Assembly (NCBI RefSeq): GCF_027497235.1
Contig: NZ_CP114902.1
Coordinates: forward strand, 4,490,001 to 4,554,000
Length of the DNA: 64,000 nucleotides
From: Micromonospora sp. WMMD1128
GTDB lineage: Bacteria; Actinomycetota; Actinomycetes; Mycobacteriales; Micromonosporaceae
Reading direction: 5' to 3'
This document shows positions 17,005-24,606 of the stretch, piece after piece. Within the stretch, counting starts at the first letter, position 1; each line of letters begins with the position of its first letter. The notes under the pieces are model-generated. The model was not told the DNA's origin, made no database searches, and was given only the letters and a program-made list of their open reading frames with translations. A program made the position numbers and the translations under genes.

Positions 17005-17178
17005 ATGGGCGTCCAGTTCCGTAAGCGCAAGAAGTTCGGGCCGCTGATCCTCCACTTCACCCAGAACGGGTTTTCCTCGTGGAGCATCAAGATCGGCCGC
17101 TGGTCCTGGAACTCGAACACCCGCGCCCACCGCGTGGACCTTCCGGGGCCGCTCTCCTGGAAGCAGGACAAGGCCTGA
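17005..17178 (+). CDS. DUF4236-like small protein
   Basis: A 57-residue protein beginning MGVQFRKRKKFGPLILHFTQ. The start matches the beta-hairpin-rich DUF4236 type (Phe-Arg-x-Arg-Lys followed by Gly-Pro and an Asn/Lys-Gly-x-Ser-Ser turn). AAGGAGG lies 8 nt before ATG, a strong signal. Function unknown. It is monocistronic, framed by a 197-bp spacer and a perfect terminator. Confidence 0.8.
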   Translation: MGVQFRKRKKFGPLILHFTQNGFSSWSIKIGRWSWNSNTRAHRVDLPGPLSWKQDKA

Positions 17179-17190
17179 TCCCCGGGCGAG

Positions 17191-17225
17191 GAGTGGGGTG
17201 CCGGCGATACGCCGGCACCCCACTC
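17191..17225 (+). terminator. Perfect 16-bp stem terminator
   Basis: GAGTGGGGTGCCGGCG and CGCCGGCACCCCACTC pair perfectly around a 3-nt loop, 12 nt after the DUF4236-like stop and before a convergent gene, so it may act in both directions. Confidence 0.8.
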
Positions 17226-17247
17226 GTCGTTCGGGCGGGTGTGGCGG

Positions 17248-18138
17248 TCAGGCGGTCCGCACGGCGCTGATCACCACGTCCCCGCCGAGCCGGCCGGGCT
17301 CCGGGTCGCGGGTCACCGCGCCGTCGTCGAGCAGCGAGACGAGCGCGCGGTTGGCGTCGGCGGCCCGGTAGACCGTGGCGGTCGCGGCGAACCGGCGCAG
17401 CTCGGTCACCGTGAGCGGGCCGGAGCGGCCCAGCTCGGCCAGCAGCTCGCGGCGCAGCGGGCCGGGCTCCGGGTCGGGACCGATGTCGAGCAGCCGCCCC
17501 GTCGGGTCGGCCGGGTCGCGGTAGCGCACCCCGGCGAACTCGTCGACCGCCCAGAGCGCCTCCTTCAGCGCCTCCAGGCCCCGGTCCGAGCCGGTGCCGT
17601 AGCCGAGCAGCCGGGCCGGCGCGTCGCCGGCGGGCACCAGCTCGACCTCGGTGGCGAGCGGGAAGCCGGCGGCGGTGAGCGCCGGGCGCAGCGACCGGCC
17701 CGGCTCGGTGACAAGCAGCAGCTCGGCCGGGCGGCCGGACGCGACGGCGGCCAGCAGCGCCCGGTCGGGCTCGCCGCCGTCGACCACGGCGAGCAGCGGC
17801 GCCCCGGCCGCGCCGGCCGCCTTGAGCGCCACCGGCAGCCGGTCCGGCCGGCCGGACACCACGTGCACGGCGACGTCGGCCGGCAGGGTGGCCTCGACCG
17901 CGCCGATCCGCGTCGGCAGGTCCGCGTCGCCGTCAGCGAGCACCAGCACGGTCAGCCGCCGCCCGCGCAGCCGGTCGGCGAACTCCCCCACCACGCCCAG
18001 CGCCGCCTCCGCGCCGGCGGCGGCGTTGCCGGCGTACGCGAGGGCGAGCGTGGCCCGCCGCGCGCGCTGGAGTGCCGCGGGGAGCCAGTGGTCGAGCTGG
18101 CGGACGAGCAGCTCGCGCAGGACGGCGTCGGTCGACAT
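17248..18138 (-). CDS. Actinobacterial protein of unknown function, winged-helix-like end
   Basis: A 296-residue Ala-rich protein. The first 170 residues look like an alpha/beta fold (LRGRRLTVLVLADGDADLPT, VHVVSGRPDRLPVALKAAGA). The C-terminal part (LKEALWAVDEFAGVRYRDPA, then ELGRSGPLTVTELRRFAATA) resembles the tail of three-Cys-motif partner (TcmP) proteins with a small winged helix, but the N-terminal signatures of that family were not identified. No function is assigned. It is a single gene between terminators and the VOC protein. Confidence 0.6.
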   Translation of the reverse strand: MSTDAVLRELLVRQLDHWLPAALQRARRATLALAYAGNAAAGAEAALGVVGEFADRLRGRRLTVLVLADGDADLPTRIGAVEATLPADVAVHVVSGRPDRLPVALKAAGAAGAPLLAVVDGGEPDRALLAAVASGRPAELLLVTEPGRSLRPALTAAGFPLATEVELVPAGDAPARLLGYGTGSDRGLEALKEALWAVDEFAGVRYRDPADPTGRLLDIGPDPEPGPLRRELLAELGRSGPLTVTELRRFAATATVYRAADANRALVSLLDDGAVTRDPEPGRLGGDVVISAVRTA

Positions 18139-18186
18139 GGTGCCGTTTCTACCGCACCGCGGGACCGGTCCGGCCGGGAACCCCGG

Positions 18187-18708
18187 TCAGGACGGGACGG
18201 AGACGCCCACGCCGCCGCGGGTCTGTCCGCCGTAGCGCTGCCGCTCGCGGTCGAGGTCGAGCCGGCCGATCCGCTTGCGGGCGGCGAGCGTGGCGTCGTC
18301 GAGCAGGTCGGCCGGGACGATCCAGACGATCTCGAACTCCAGCCCGTCCGGGTCGCGGCCGTAGAGGCTCTTGGTGGTGCCGTGGTCGGAGGCGCCGGCC
18401 AGAGCGCCGGCGGCGGCCAGCCGCTCGGCGGTGGCGCCCAGCTCGTCGAGCGTGTCCAGTTCCCAGGCGAGGTGGTAGAGGCCGACGGTGCGCCGGCCGG
18501 CCTCGGACGCCCCGGCCGCCGCGCCGATCTCGAACAGGCCGAGGTCGTGGTCGTTGGTGGAGTCGGGCGCCTGGAGGAAGGCGGCGCCGCGGAAGCCGTC
18601 GGGCGTCATCGGCACCCGGCGGAAGCCCAGCACGTCGCGGTAGAAGGCGACGCTGCGCTCCAGGTCACTGACGTAGAGGACGGCGTGGTTGAGGCGGTGG
18701 ATTCCCAT
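18187..18708 (-). CDS. VOC family (glyoxalase/extradiol dioxygenase-like) protein
   Basis: About 173 residues. The VOC pattern is clear: HRLNHAVLYVSDLERSVAFY at the start, LYHLAWELDTLDELGATAER in the middle and DPDGLEFEIVW near the end, giving candidate metal ligands His, His and Glu. Function ranges from dioxygenase to resistance protein. It is divergent from a MarR regulator across a palindromic operator, so it is probably induced by an aromatic or electrophilic compound. Confidence 0.85.
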   Translation of the reverse strand: MGIHRLNHAVLYVSDLERSVAFYRDVLGFRRVPMTPDGFRGAAFLQAPDSTNDHDLGLFEIGAAAGASEAGRRTVGLYHLAWELDTLDELGATAERLAAAGALAGASDHGTTKSLYGRDPDGLEFEIVWIVPADLLDDATLAARKRIGRLDLDRERQRYGGQTRGGVGVSVPS

Positions 18709-18729
18709 GCCACCGACGGTAGCGCGGCT

Positions 18730-18747
18730 TAGTTGAGCATTCAACTA
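18730..18747. promoter_or_regulatory. MarR-type operator in divergent promoter
   Basis: TAGTTGA-GCAT-TCAACTA is a perfect inverted repeat (7-bp arms). It lies between the VOC gene start (18708) and the MarR start (18768), the expected place for an autoregulatory MarR site; the TTGA/TCAA arms are typical of this family. Confidence 0.7.
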
Positions 18748-18767
18748 TTGCCGGTATGATGGGCGTC

Positions 18768-19229
18768 ATGACCAGGTGGCTGGACCCCGACGAGCAGCGG
18801 ACCTGGCGGGCCTTCCTCGCCGCCTCCCGCGCGCTGATGGACACGCTCGACCGCGAGCTGCAACGCGACGCCGGCATGCCGCACGCCTACTACGAGATCC
18901 TGGTCCGGCTCTCCGAGGCCCCCGACCGGCGGCTGCGGATGAGCGAGCTGGCCGACGCCACCGGCTCCTCCCGCAGCCGGCTCTCGCACGCCGCCACCCG
19001 GCTGGAGGCCGCCGGATGGATCCGCCGGGAGGACTGCCCCACCGACCGGCGCGGCCAGCTCGCCGTCCTCACCGACGACGGCTTCGACACCCTGGCCGCC
19101 GCCGCGCCCGGCCACGTCGAGGGGGTACGCCGACACCTGTTCGACGCGCTCAGCCCGGCCCAGGTCGACCAGCTGCGCCGGATCAGCGAAACGCTCGCCG
19201 ACCACCTGACCGGATCGGAACCAAACTGA
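18768..19229 (+). CDS. MarR family transcriptional regulator
   Basis: About 153 residues. The winged helix is evident: RLRMSELADATGSSRSRLSH (recognition helix) then the wing IRREDCPTDRRGQLAVLTDD. ATG 18768 is used; two upstream ATGs in frame add four residues. It most likely represses itself and the divergent VOC gene through the palindrome between them. The ligand is unknown. Confidence 0.88.
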   Translation: MTRWLDPDEQRTWRAFLAASRALMDTLDRELQRDAGMPHAYYEILVRLSEAPDRRLRMSELADATGSSRSRLSHAATRLEAAGWIRREDCPTDRRGQLAVLTDDGFDTLAAAAPGHVEGVRRHLFDALSPAQVDQLRRISETLADHLTGSEPN

Positions 19230-19277
19230 TCCACTCCGGGGCTTGTACTAAACGTCGCCGGATGAGCACGATGGGGC

Positions 19278-21029
19278 GTGTCCTCCGGCTTCGCTGACCT
19301 GACCGTCCAGGCGCACCAACTGGTGTCCGAAGGCGACCTCACCGGCGCGCAGCAACTGCTCGCCGACGCGCTCAGCGACGCCGATCCCCGCCCCGGCAAC
19401 GCCTCCCCCGAGCTGGCCGAGGCGGCCGGTCTCCAGGCGCGGCTGCTCGTCGCGCTCGGCGAGCCGCACTCCGCCCGCGGCTGGGCCGCGTTCGCGTACG
19501 CGGCGGCCACCCGGCTGTTCGGGCGCTCCGACGAGCGCACCGTCACCGCCGCCGCGACGCTCGCCGCGGTGCTGCACCGCGTCGGCAGCGACGCCCGGGC
19601 CGCCCGGCTCTACTCGGACGTCATCATCGAGCTGACCGCCCGTGACGGGCCGGAGTCCCAACGGGTGCTTGCCGCGCACGCCGACCTGGCCACTGTGGAA
19701 TACGCGCGCGGCCAGTGCGACGTGGCCCGGGACCGGCTCCAGGACGCCTGGGAGCTGCACCGCGAGGTCTACGGCGACGGCCACCCCAGCGGCATCAAGA
19801 TGCTTGCGAAGCTCGGCGCGATGGAACGCGACTGCGGCCGGTACGACGACGCGCACGAGCACCTGGCCCTCGCCGAGGACCTGTGCCGCCAGCACCTGGC
19901 CGTGGACGACCCGCTCGCCGTCCAGGTGGCCGGGCTGGCCCGCGCCGCCGCCGACCCCGACCACGTCTGCGCCGCGCCGCCCGAGCCGCCCGCGCGCGAG
20001 ACGCCGGTGGTGCCCGCCGCCCGCGTCCCCTCGTCCGCCGAGGGGCCGCCCGACCTGCCGCCCTACGCCCCGCCCGCGCTCGACGACCCGGTGGAGACGC
20101 CGCTCTACCACCCGCCCGGCCGGGCCGCCGACACCGCGCACGTGCCGACGCCCCGTACCCCGCCCGAGGCCGACGGCGACCCGTACGACGACTACCCGTG
20201 GCCGCCCGACGAGCCGGCGGAACAGCCGTGGCGACCGGACGAGCCGGCCGAACAGCCCTGGCGGTCGAGCGAGCCGGCGGAACAGCCCTGGCGGTCGAGC
20301 GAGCCGGCGGAACAGCCCTGGCGGTCGAGCGAGCCGGCGGAACAGCCCTGGCGGTCGAGCGAGTCGACGGAACAGCCCTGGCGGTCGAGCGAGCCGGCCG
20401 AGCAGCCGTGGCGACCGGGTGAGGAGGCGCTGCCGCCGACCGTGGCCGGGCTCGCCGACGACGCGCCGGGCGTACGCCGGGTGCCGCCGCCCCCGGAGTC
20501 GCCGTCGCGCTACCTGCCGGTGCACGTGCCCCGCCCGCCCGTCCCGCCCCGGCGGGAACGTCCCTGGCTGCCGCTGGCGGTGCTCGGCGTGGTGGTGGCG
20601 CTGCTGCTCGGCACCATCGCGGTGATCGCCGGGGTGTCCAAGGTGGGCTCCCGCGACGCCCCGGTCACGCCGACGACCGGGCCGTCGGCGGGCCCGTCGA
20701 GCGGGCCGCCCGCCTCCACCCGCCCCACCGCGAGCGCGCCGCCGGCCGCCCGTCCGGGCACCCCACCGGGCCGGTTCACGCTCACCGACCGGCGCGACAG
20801 CATCGTGCTGAGCTGGACGTACCCGCGCGGCGCGGAAGGCCCGGTGGTGGTCGCCGGTGGCCGCGCGGGTCAGCCGCAGGGCACGTTCGCGACGTTGCCC
20901 GCCGGCAGCGGCGACTACATCGCCTACGGGCTCGACCGCACCACCGACTACTGCTTCACCGTGGCGCTCGTCTGGTCCACCGACACGGTCGCCCGCGCCG
21001 GGCCGGTCTGCACGAAGCGACGCCGCTGA
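19278..21029 (+). CDS. TPR protein with membrane helix and extracellular C-terminal domain
   Basis: A 583-residue protein from GTG 19278. Residues 1-220 are TPR-like helices (GEPHSARGWAAFAYAAATRL and repeats). A Pro-rich linker of about 200 residues contains seven near-identical decapeptides, then one membrane segment at about 433-456 (LPLAVLGVVVALLLGTIAVI). The C-terminal 110 residues (SIVLSWTYPRGAEGPVVVAG) look like an extracellular fibronectin-type domain with a Cys pair. The topology suggests coupling of a cytosolic protein-binding module to an outside domain; the partner is unknown. Confidence 0.7.
   Translation: MSSGFADLTVQAHQLVSEGDLTGAQQLLADALSDADPRPGNASPELAEAAGLQARLLVALGEPHSARGWAAFAYAAATRLFGRSDERTVTAAATLAAVLHRVGSDARAARLYSDVIIELTARDGPESQRVLAAHADLATVEYARGQCDVARDRLQDAWELHREVYGDGHPSGIKMLAKLGAMERDCGRYDDAHEHLALAEDLCRQHLAVDDPLAVQVAGLARAAADPDHVCAAPPEPPARETPVVPAARVPSSAEGPPDLPPYAPPALDDPVETPLYHPPGRAADTAHVPTPRTPPEADGDPYDDYPWPPDEPAEQPWRPDEPAEQPWRSSEPAEQPWRSSEPAEQPWRSSEPAEQPWRSSESTEQPWRSSEPAEQPWRPGEEALPPTVAGLADDAPGVRRVPPPPESPSRYLPVHVPRPPVPPRRERPWLPLAVLGVVVALLLGTIAVIAGVSKVGSRDAPVTPTTGPSAGPSSGPPASTRPTASAPPAARPGTPPGRFTLTDRRDSIVLSWTYPRGAEGPVVVAGGRAGQPQGTFATLPAGSGDYIAYGLDRTTDYCFTVALVWSTDTVARAGPVCTKRRR
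20211..20420 (+). repeat. Seven 30-bp tandem repeats in the TPR-protein linker
   Basis: Seven consecutive 30-bp units begin with GAG and encode decapeptides of the form E-P-A-E-Q-P-W-R-S-S; the outer units diverge (R-P-D/R-P-G ends), the middle ones are nearly identical at the DNA level. The identity suggests recent expansion. Copy number may vary between strains without breaking the frame. Confidence 0.9.
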
Positions 21030-21032
21030 CCG

Positions 21033-22559
21033 TCACTCCGGGTCGGCGTCGGCGAGCACCGGCAGGCGTACCGTCACCCGCAGCCCCGGCGCGGCGGCGC
21101 CCGGCGTCGCATCGGCCAGCTCCACCGTGCCGCCGGCCCGGCGCACCAGCTCCCGCACGATCGCCAGGCCGAGGCCGGCGCCGCCGGCGTCGCGGGCCCG
21201 CGCGTCGTCCAGCCGGGTGAACCTGGCGAACACCCGCTCCCGGTCGGCCGCCGGGATGCCCGGCCCGTCGTCGGTCACCGTGACCAGGTGGTACGGCCCG
21301 TCCGGGCCGGAGACCGCCAGCTCCACCCCGTTGTCCGCGTGCCGCAGCGCGTTCTCGACCAGGTTGACGAGCACCCGGCGGAGCTCCCCCGGATCCCCCT
21401 CGGTCCACCGTGCCCCGTCCGGCGACGTCAGCCACAGCGGCGGGGACGGGTAGCGGGCGGCCACCCCGCGCAGCAGCTCGCCCAGCTCCACCGGACCCAC
21501 CGGCGCCAGCCGCCCGTCTCCGGCGCGGCCCTGCGGCTCCGGCCCCCCGCCCCCGGCGCGGCCCTGCGGCTCCGGCCCCCCGCCCCCGCCCCCGGCGTGG
21601 CCCCGGTGCTCCGGCTGCCCGGCCCCGGCGCGGCCACGACGGTCCGGCGGCGGCTGCTCGTCCAGGCGGGCCAGCAGCAGCAGGTCGTCGACCAGGCGAC
21701 TCAGCCGCTCGGTGTCGGCGAGCAGGTCGTCGGCCACCGCCGGCCAGTCGGTGTCGTCGCCGAGACGCCGGGCCACCTCCAGCTCGGTACGCATGTTCGT
21801 CAACGGGCTGCGCAGCTCGTGCGCGGCGTCGGCGACGAACGCCCGCTGCCGGTCCCGGGACGCGGCCAGCCGGTCCAGCATGTCGTTGAGCGTGACCGCG
21901 AGCCGGTGGATCTCGTCCTGCCCGGCCGGCACCGGCAGCCGTTCCGCCCCGGCCCGCCCGGTGATCTCGGCGGCGCCGCTGCGCAGCTCCTCCACCGGGC
22001 GCAGGGTCGCCCCGACCACCCGCCAGGCCACCACCGCCAGCCCCGCCACCAGCAGCGGGAAGCCGACGAACAGCAGGTTGCGCACCACGTACAGGCTGTG
22101 CCGCACGTCCGACAGCGACTTCGCGACAAGCACCGTACGCGGCTCCGCGGGCGTGCCGGCCGGCACCGTCACCACCCGCACCGGCCCGGACATGCCGACC
22201 CGCCGCCCGTCCACCACCAGCCGCTGCCGCTGCCCCGGGCGCAACCGGTCCGGGCCGAGCATCGGCACGAGTCGGTCCGCGTCGATGGAGGCGGCCCGGA
22301 TCCGGCCCTGCGCGTCGACCACCTGCACGCGCAGCTGCCCGCCGGCCACCGGCAGCGGATCCGGCAGCGCGTCCTCGGCGGTGAGCAGCGCCACCGCGTC
22401 CGCGGTACGCAGCGCCTCCGCGTCGACCGAACGTTGCAGCGTCCAGCCGAGCGCGCCGAGCAGCAGCGCGCCGCCGAGCGCGAATCCGAGCACCAGCCCG
22501 AGCACGCCGAGCGCGAGCAGCCGGGCCCGCAGGCCGAGACGCGACCACGGGCGGCTCAT
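21033..22559 (-). CDS. OmpR-type sensor histidine kinase
   Basis: A 508-residue kinase. Two membrane helices frame an extracytoplasmic sensor of about 130 residues; then a HAMP linker, the HisKA box AFVADAAHELRSPLTNMRTE, and the HATPase motifs NLVENALRHADN, DDGPGIP and GGAGLGLAIVREL. Between HisKA and HATPase lies a Gly/Pro/Arg-rich insert containing two copies of GGGPEPQGRAG, likely flexible. ATG 22559 overlaps the stop of the regulator gene by 4 bp (ATGA), so the pair is translationally coupled. The signal is unknown. Confidence 0.9.
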   Translation of the reverse strand: MSRPWSRLGLRARLLALGVLGLVLGFALGGALLLGALGWTLQRSVDAEALRTADAVALLTAEDALPDPLPVAGGQLRVQVVDAQGRIRAASIDADRLVPMLGPDRLRPGQRQRLVVDGRRVGMSGPVRVVTVPAGTPAEPRTVLVAKSLSDVRHSLYVVRNLLFVGFPLLVAGLAVVAWRVVGATLRPVEELRSGAAEITGRAGAERLPVPAGQDEIHRLAVTLNDMLDRLAASRDRQRAFVADAAHELRSPLTNMRTELEVARRLGDDTDWPAVADDLLADTERLSRLVDDLLLLARLDEQPPPDRRGRAGAGQPEHRGHAGGGGGGPEPQGRAGGGGPEPQGRAGDGRLAPVGPVELGELLRGVAARYPSPPLWLTSPDGARWTEGDPGELRRVLVNLVENALRHADNGVELAVSGPDGPYHLVTVTDDGPGIPAADRERVFARFTRLDDARARDAGGAGLGLAIVRELVRRAGGTVELADATPGAAAPGLRVTVRLPVLADADPE

Positions 22560-23212
22560 GTGGCCAACCGGTAGCCGGCGCCGCGCACCGTCTCCAGCCG
22601 CTCCCGGCCGATCTTGCGACGCAGGTAGCCGACGTAGACCTCCACCGCGTTCGGGGCGGTCTCCACCGAGGCGTCCCAGACGTGGTCCAGCAGCTCGGTC
22701 TTGGACACCACCTCGCCGGCACGACGCATCAGGTAGTCGAGCAGCGCGTACTCGCGGCTGGTCAGCGCGACCTCGACGTCGGCCCGGGTGACCCGCCGTC
22801 GAGCCGGGTCCAGGCGCAGGTCGCCGACGGTGAGCACGGTCGGCCGGCGGGGCGCGCCGCGCCGCAGCAACGCCCGCAGCCGGGCCAGCAGCACCACGTA
22901 CGAGAACGGCTTGGTCAGGTAGTCGTCGGCGCCGCAGTCCAGGCCGTCGGCCTGGTCGTACTCGCCGTCCTTGGCCGAGAGCATCAGCACCGGCAGCCAG
23001 CGCTGCTCGGCGCGCAGCCGGCGCACCACCTCGTAGCCGGAGAGGCCGGGCAGCATCACGTCGAGGATCATCGCGTCGTAGTCGCCGTGCCGGGCCGCGT
23101 CCAGCCCGGCCGGGCCGGTGGCCGCCACGTCCACCACGAAACCCTCCGCCGACAGGCCCCGGCGCAACGCCGCGGCGAGCCGCGTCTCGTCCTCCACCAC
23201 CAGCAACCGCAC
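22556..23212 (-). CDS. OmpR/PhoB-family response regulator
   Basis: About 218 residues. Receiver: LLVVEDETRL, the phosphoacceptor in AMILDVMLPGLSG and LMLSAKDG with K in DDYLTKPF. Winged-helix output: VALTSREYALLDYLMRRAGE then YVGYLRRKIG. GTG 23212 gives the standard N terminus; GTG 23239 is a possible longer start. It is followed by its kinase with a 4-bp overlap. The divergent gene at 23308 (LolA-like exported protein) could be a target. Confidence 0.9.
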   Translation of the reverse strand: MRLLVVEDETRLAAALRRGLSAEGFVVDVAATGPAGLDAARHGDYDAMILDVMLPGLSGYEVVRRLRAEQRWLPVLMLSAKDGEYDQADGLDCGADDYLTKPFSYVVLLARLRALLRRGAPRRPTVLTVGDLRLDPARRRVTRADVEVALTSREYALLDYLMRRAGEVVSKTELLDHVWDASVETAPNAVEVYVGYLRRKIGRERLETVRGAGYRLAT

Positions 23213-23307
23213 CGGTCCAGGGTGCCACCCCCGGGTCACCCGTAGGGGATCAGCTCAGCGTCCTCACAGCGACGATCCCGCAGCATGGTGCGCAGGAGGT
23301 GCACACT

Positions 23308-24441
23308 ATGTCTGTGATGAAGAACCGCGCCGTGCTGCGCTGGCTGGTCCCGGTGACCGCGGGGGTCGCCGTGATCGGGGGCGGCGCCGCCATCGGCGCG
23401 TTCGCCGCCGGCGCCGACCCGGCCCTGCCCCCACGCAGCGCCGCCCAGCTCCTGGACGACCTGCGGACGTCCCGCCTGGACGGGCTCTCCGGCACCGTGG
23501 TGCAGCGCGCCGACCTCGGCCTGCCGCCGATCGCCGCGCTCGCCGGCAAGGCCACCGGCAACGAGCTGGCCGGCCTGGTCTCCGGCACGCACACGCTACG
23601 GGTCTGGTACGGCGGCGAGGACCGGCAGCGGCTGGCCCTGGTCGACACGCTCGGCGAGCAGGACGTGCTGCGCAACGGCCGCGACGTCTGGACCTGGAAC
23701 AGCCGGGAGAACACCGCGGTCCACCGCGAGCTGCCCGCCGACGGCAAGGACCTGCCGTCCGCGCCGGCCACCCCGGCCGACGCCGCCCAGCAGGCGCTGG
23801 CCGCGATCGACCCGACCACGGCGGTGACCGTCGGCCGGACGGCCACCGTGGCCGGACGGGACGCGTACGAGCTGGTGCTCACGCCGCGCGACAAGGCGTC
23901 GCTGGTGCACCAGGTGCGGATCGCGCTCGACGCGGAGGAGCACGTGCCGCTGCGCTTCGAGGTGCTCGCCGACGGTCAGGACGAGCCGGCGTTCGAGGTG
24001 GCGTTCACCCAGGTCGACTTCCGCACCCCGGCCGCCGACCAGTTCCGGTTCAACCCGCCGCCGGGTGTGAAGGTCACCGAGGAGTCCACCGACGCGCGCC
24101 CCGGCCCGGCCGGCAAGGCGTCCGGCAAGGTGCCCGGCTCGAAGCCCGGCCAGGCCGACGCGAAGCGGCCGGACGTGCGTACCGTCGGCACCGGCTGGAC
24201 CACGGTGGTGGTCGCCGAGCTCGGCGACGCGGGCGGAGCCGACGGCGCGAAGGCCGGCGCGGACGCGCCGGACGCGGACATGCTCGCCCAGGTGCTCGGC
24301 GACCTGCCGAAGGTGAGCGGCGACTGGGGCAGCGGCCGGCTGCTCAGCGGCAAGCTGTTCAGCGTGCTGCTGACCGACGACGGCCGGGTGGTGGCCGGGC
24401 TGGTCACGCCGGAGCGGCTCTACCAGGCCGCGAAGGGCTGA
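23308..24441 (+). CDS. Exported LolA/LppX-like protein
   Basis: About 377 residues. An N-terminal hydrophobic signal (LRWLVPVTAGVAVIGGGAAI) precedes a domain with features of the LolA/MucB-like half-barrel: repeated strand pairs such as TLRVWYGGEDRQRLALVDTL, DVWTWNSRENTAVHRELP and HEVRIALDAEEHVPLRFEV-type strands. Actinobacterial members are membrane-anchored proteins (DUF2092-like) of unclear role, possibly lipid binding or sigma-factor signalling. AGGAGG lies 9 nt before ATG 23308. A terminator follows. Confidence 0.7.
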   Translation: MSVMKNRAVLRWLVPVTAGVAVIGGGAAIGAFAAGADPALPPRSAAQLLDDLRTSRLDGLSGTVVQRADLGLPPIAALAGKATGNELAGLVSGTHTLRVWYGGEDRQRLALVDTLGEQDVLRNGRDVWTWNSRENTAVHRELPADGKDLPSAPATPADAAQQALAAIDPTTAVTVGRTATVAGRDAYELVLTPRDKASLVHQVRIALDAEEHVPLRFEVLADGQDEPAFEVAFTQVDFRTPAADQFRFNPPPGVKVTEESTDARPGPAGKASGKVPGSKPGQADAKRPDVRTVGTGWTTVVVAELGDAGGADGAKAGADAPDADMLAQVLGDLPKVSGDWGSGRLLSGKLFSVLLTDDGRVVAGLVTPERLYQAAKG

Positions 24442-24450
24442 ACGACGCCG

Positions 24451-24492
24451 GGCTCGGGGCTCGGTCGGCACCCGCCGGCCGGGCCCCGAGCC
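24451..24492 (+). terminator. Terminator after the LolA-like gene
   Basis: GGCTCGGGGC and GCCCCGAGCC pair perfectly; the 22-nt loop (24461-24482) contains a further GCC/GGC stem. It begins 9 nt after the stop codon. Confidence 0.65.
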
Positions 24493-24502
24493 GTGTCCGG
24501 GC

Positions 24503-24532
24503 TTGGTCGAATGGCGGGCGACGCGCTATCTT
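24503..24532 (+). promoter_or_regulatory. Candidate helR promoter
   Basis: TTGGTC (24503-24508), 18-nt spacer, TATCTT (24527-24532) is a reasonable housekeeping-type promoter about 75 nt before the helR start. Confidence 0.5.
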
Positions 24533-24551
24533 TCTCAGTTCAGACACAAAA

Positions 24552-24584
24552 AAGAATGGCATTTGAATGCCATTCTTGCGGCAA
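24552..24584 (+). promoter_or_regulatory. Palindromic leader element of helR
   Basis: The 12-nt arms AAGAATGGCATT and AATGCCATTCTT (24552-24577) are perfect complements around 2 nt, and a second palindrome TTGCGGCAA (24576-24584) abuts them. The stretch is unusually AT-rich for this genome and ends 12 nt before the AGGAG of helR. As I recall, rifamycin-associated elements (RAE) upstream of helR/rph genes have a GC-G-GC-centred inverted repeat; whether this is one is not verified. It could also be a transcript hairpin controlling translation. Confidence 0.55.
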
Positions 24585-24606
24585 TTCTAGTCAATGAGGA
24601 GCCGGC

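Noticed and set aside
20211..20420. Possible CRISPR array
   Set aside because: The repeats are contiguous 30-bp units in coding frame without spacers, so they encode a repetitive protein linker.
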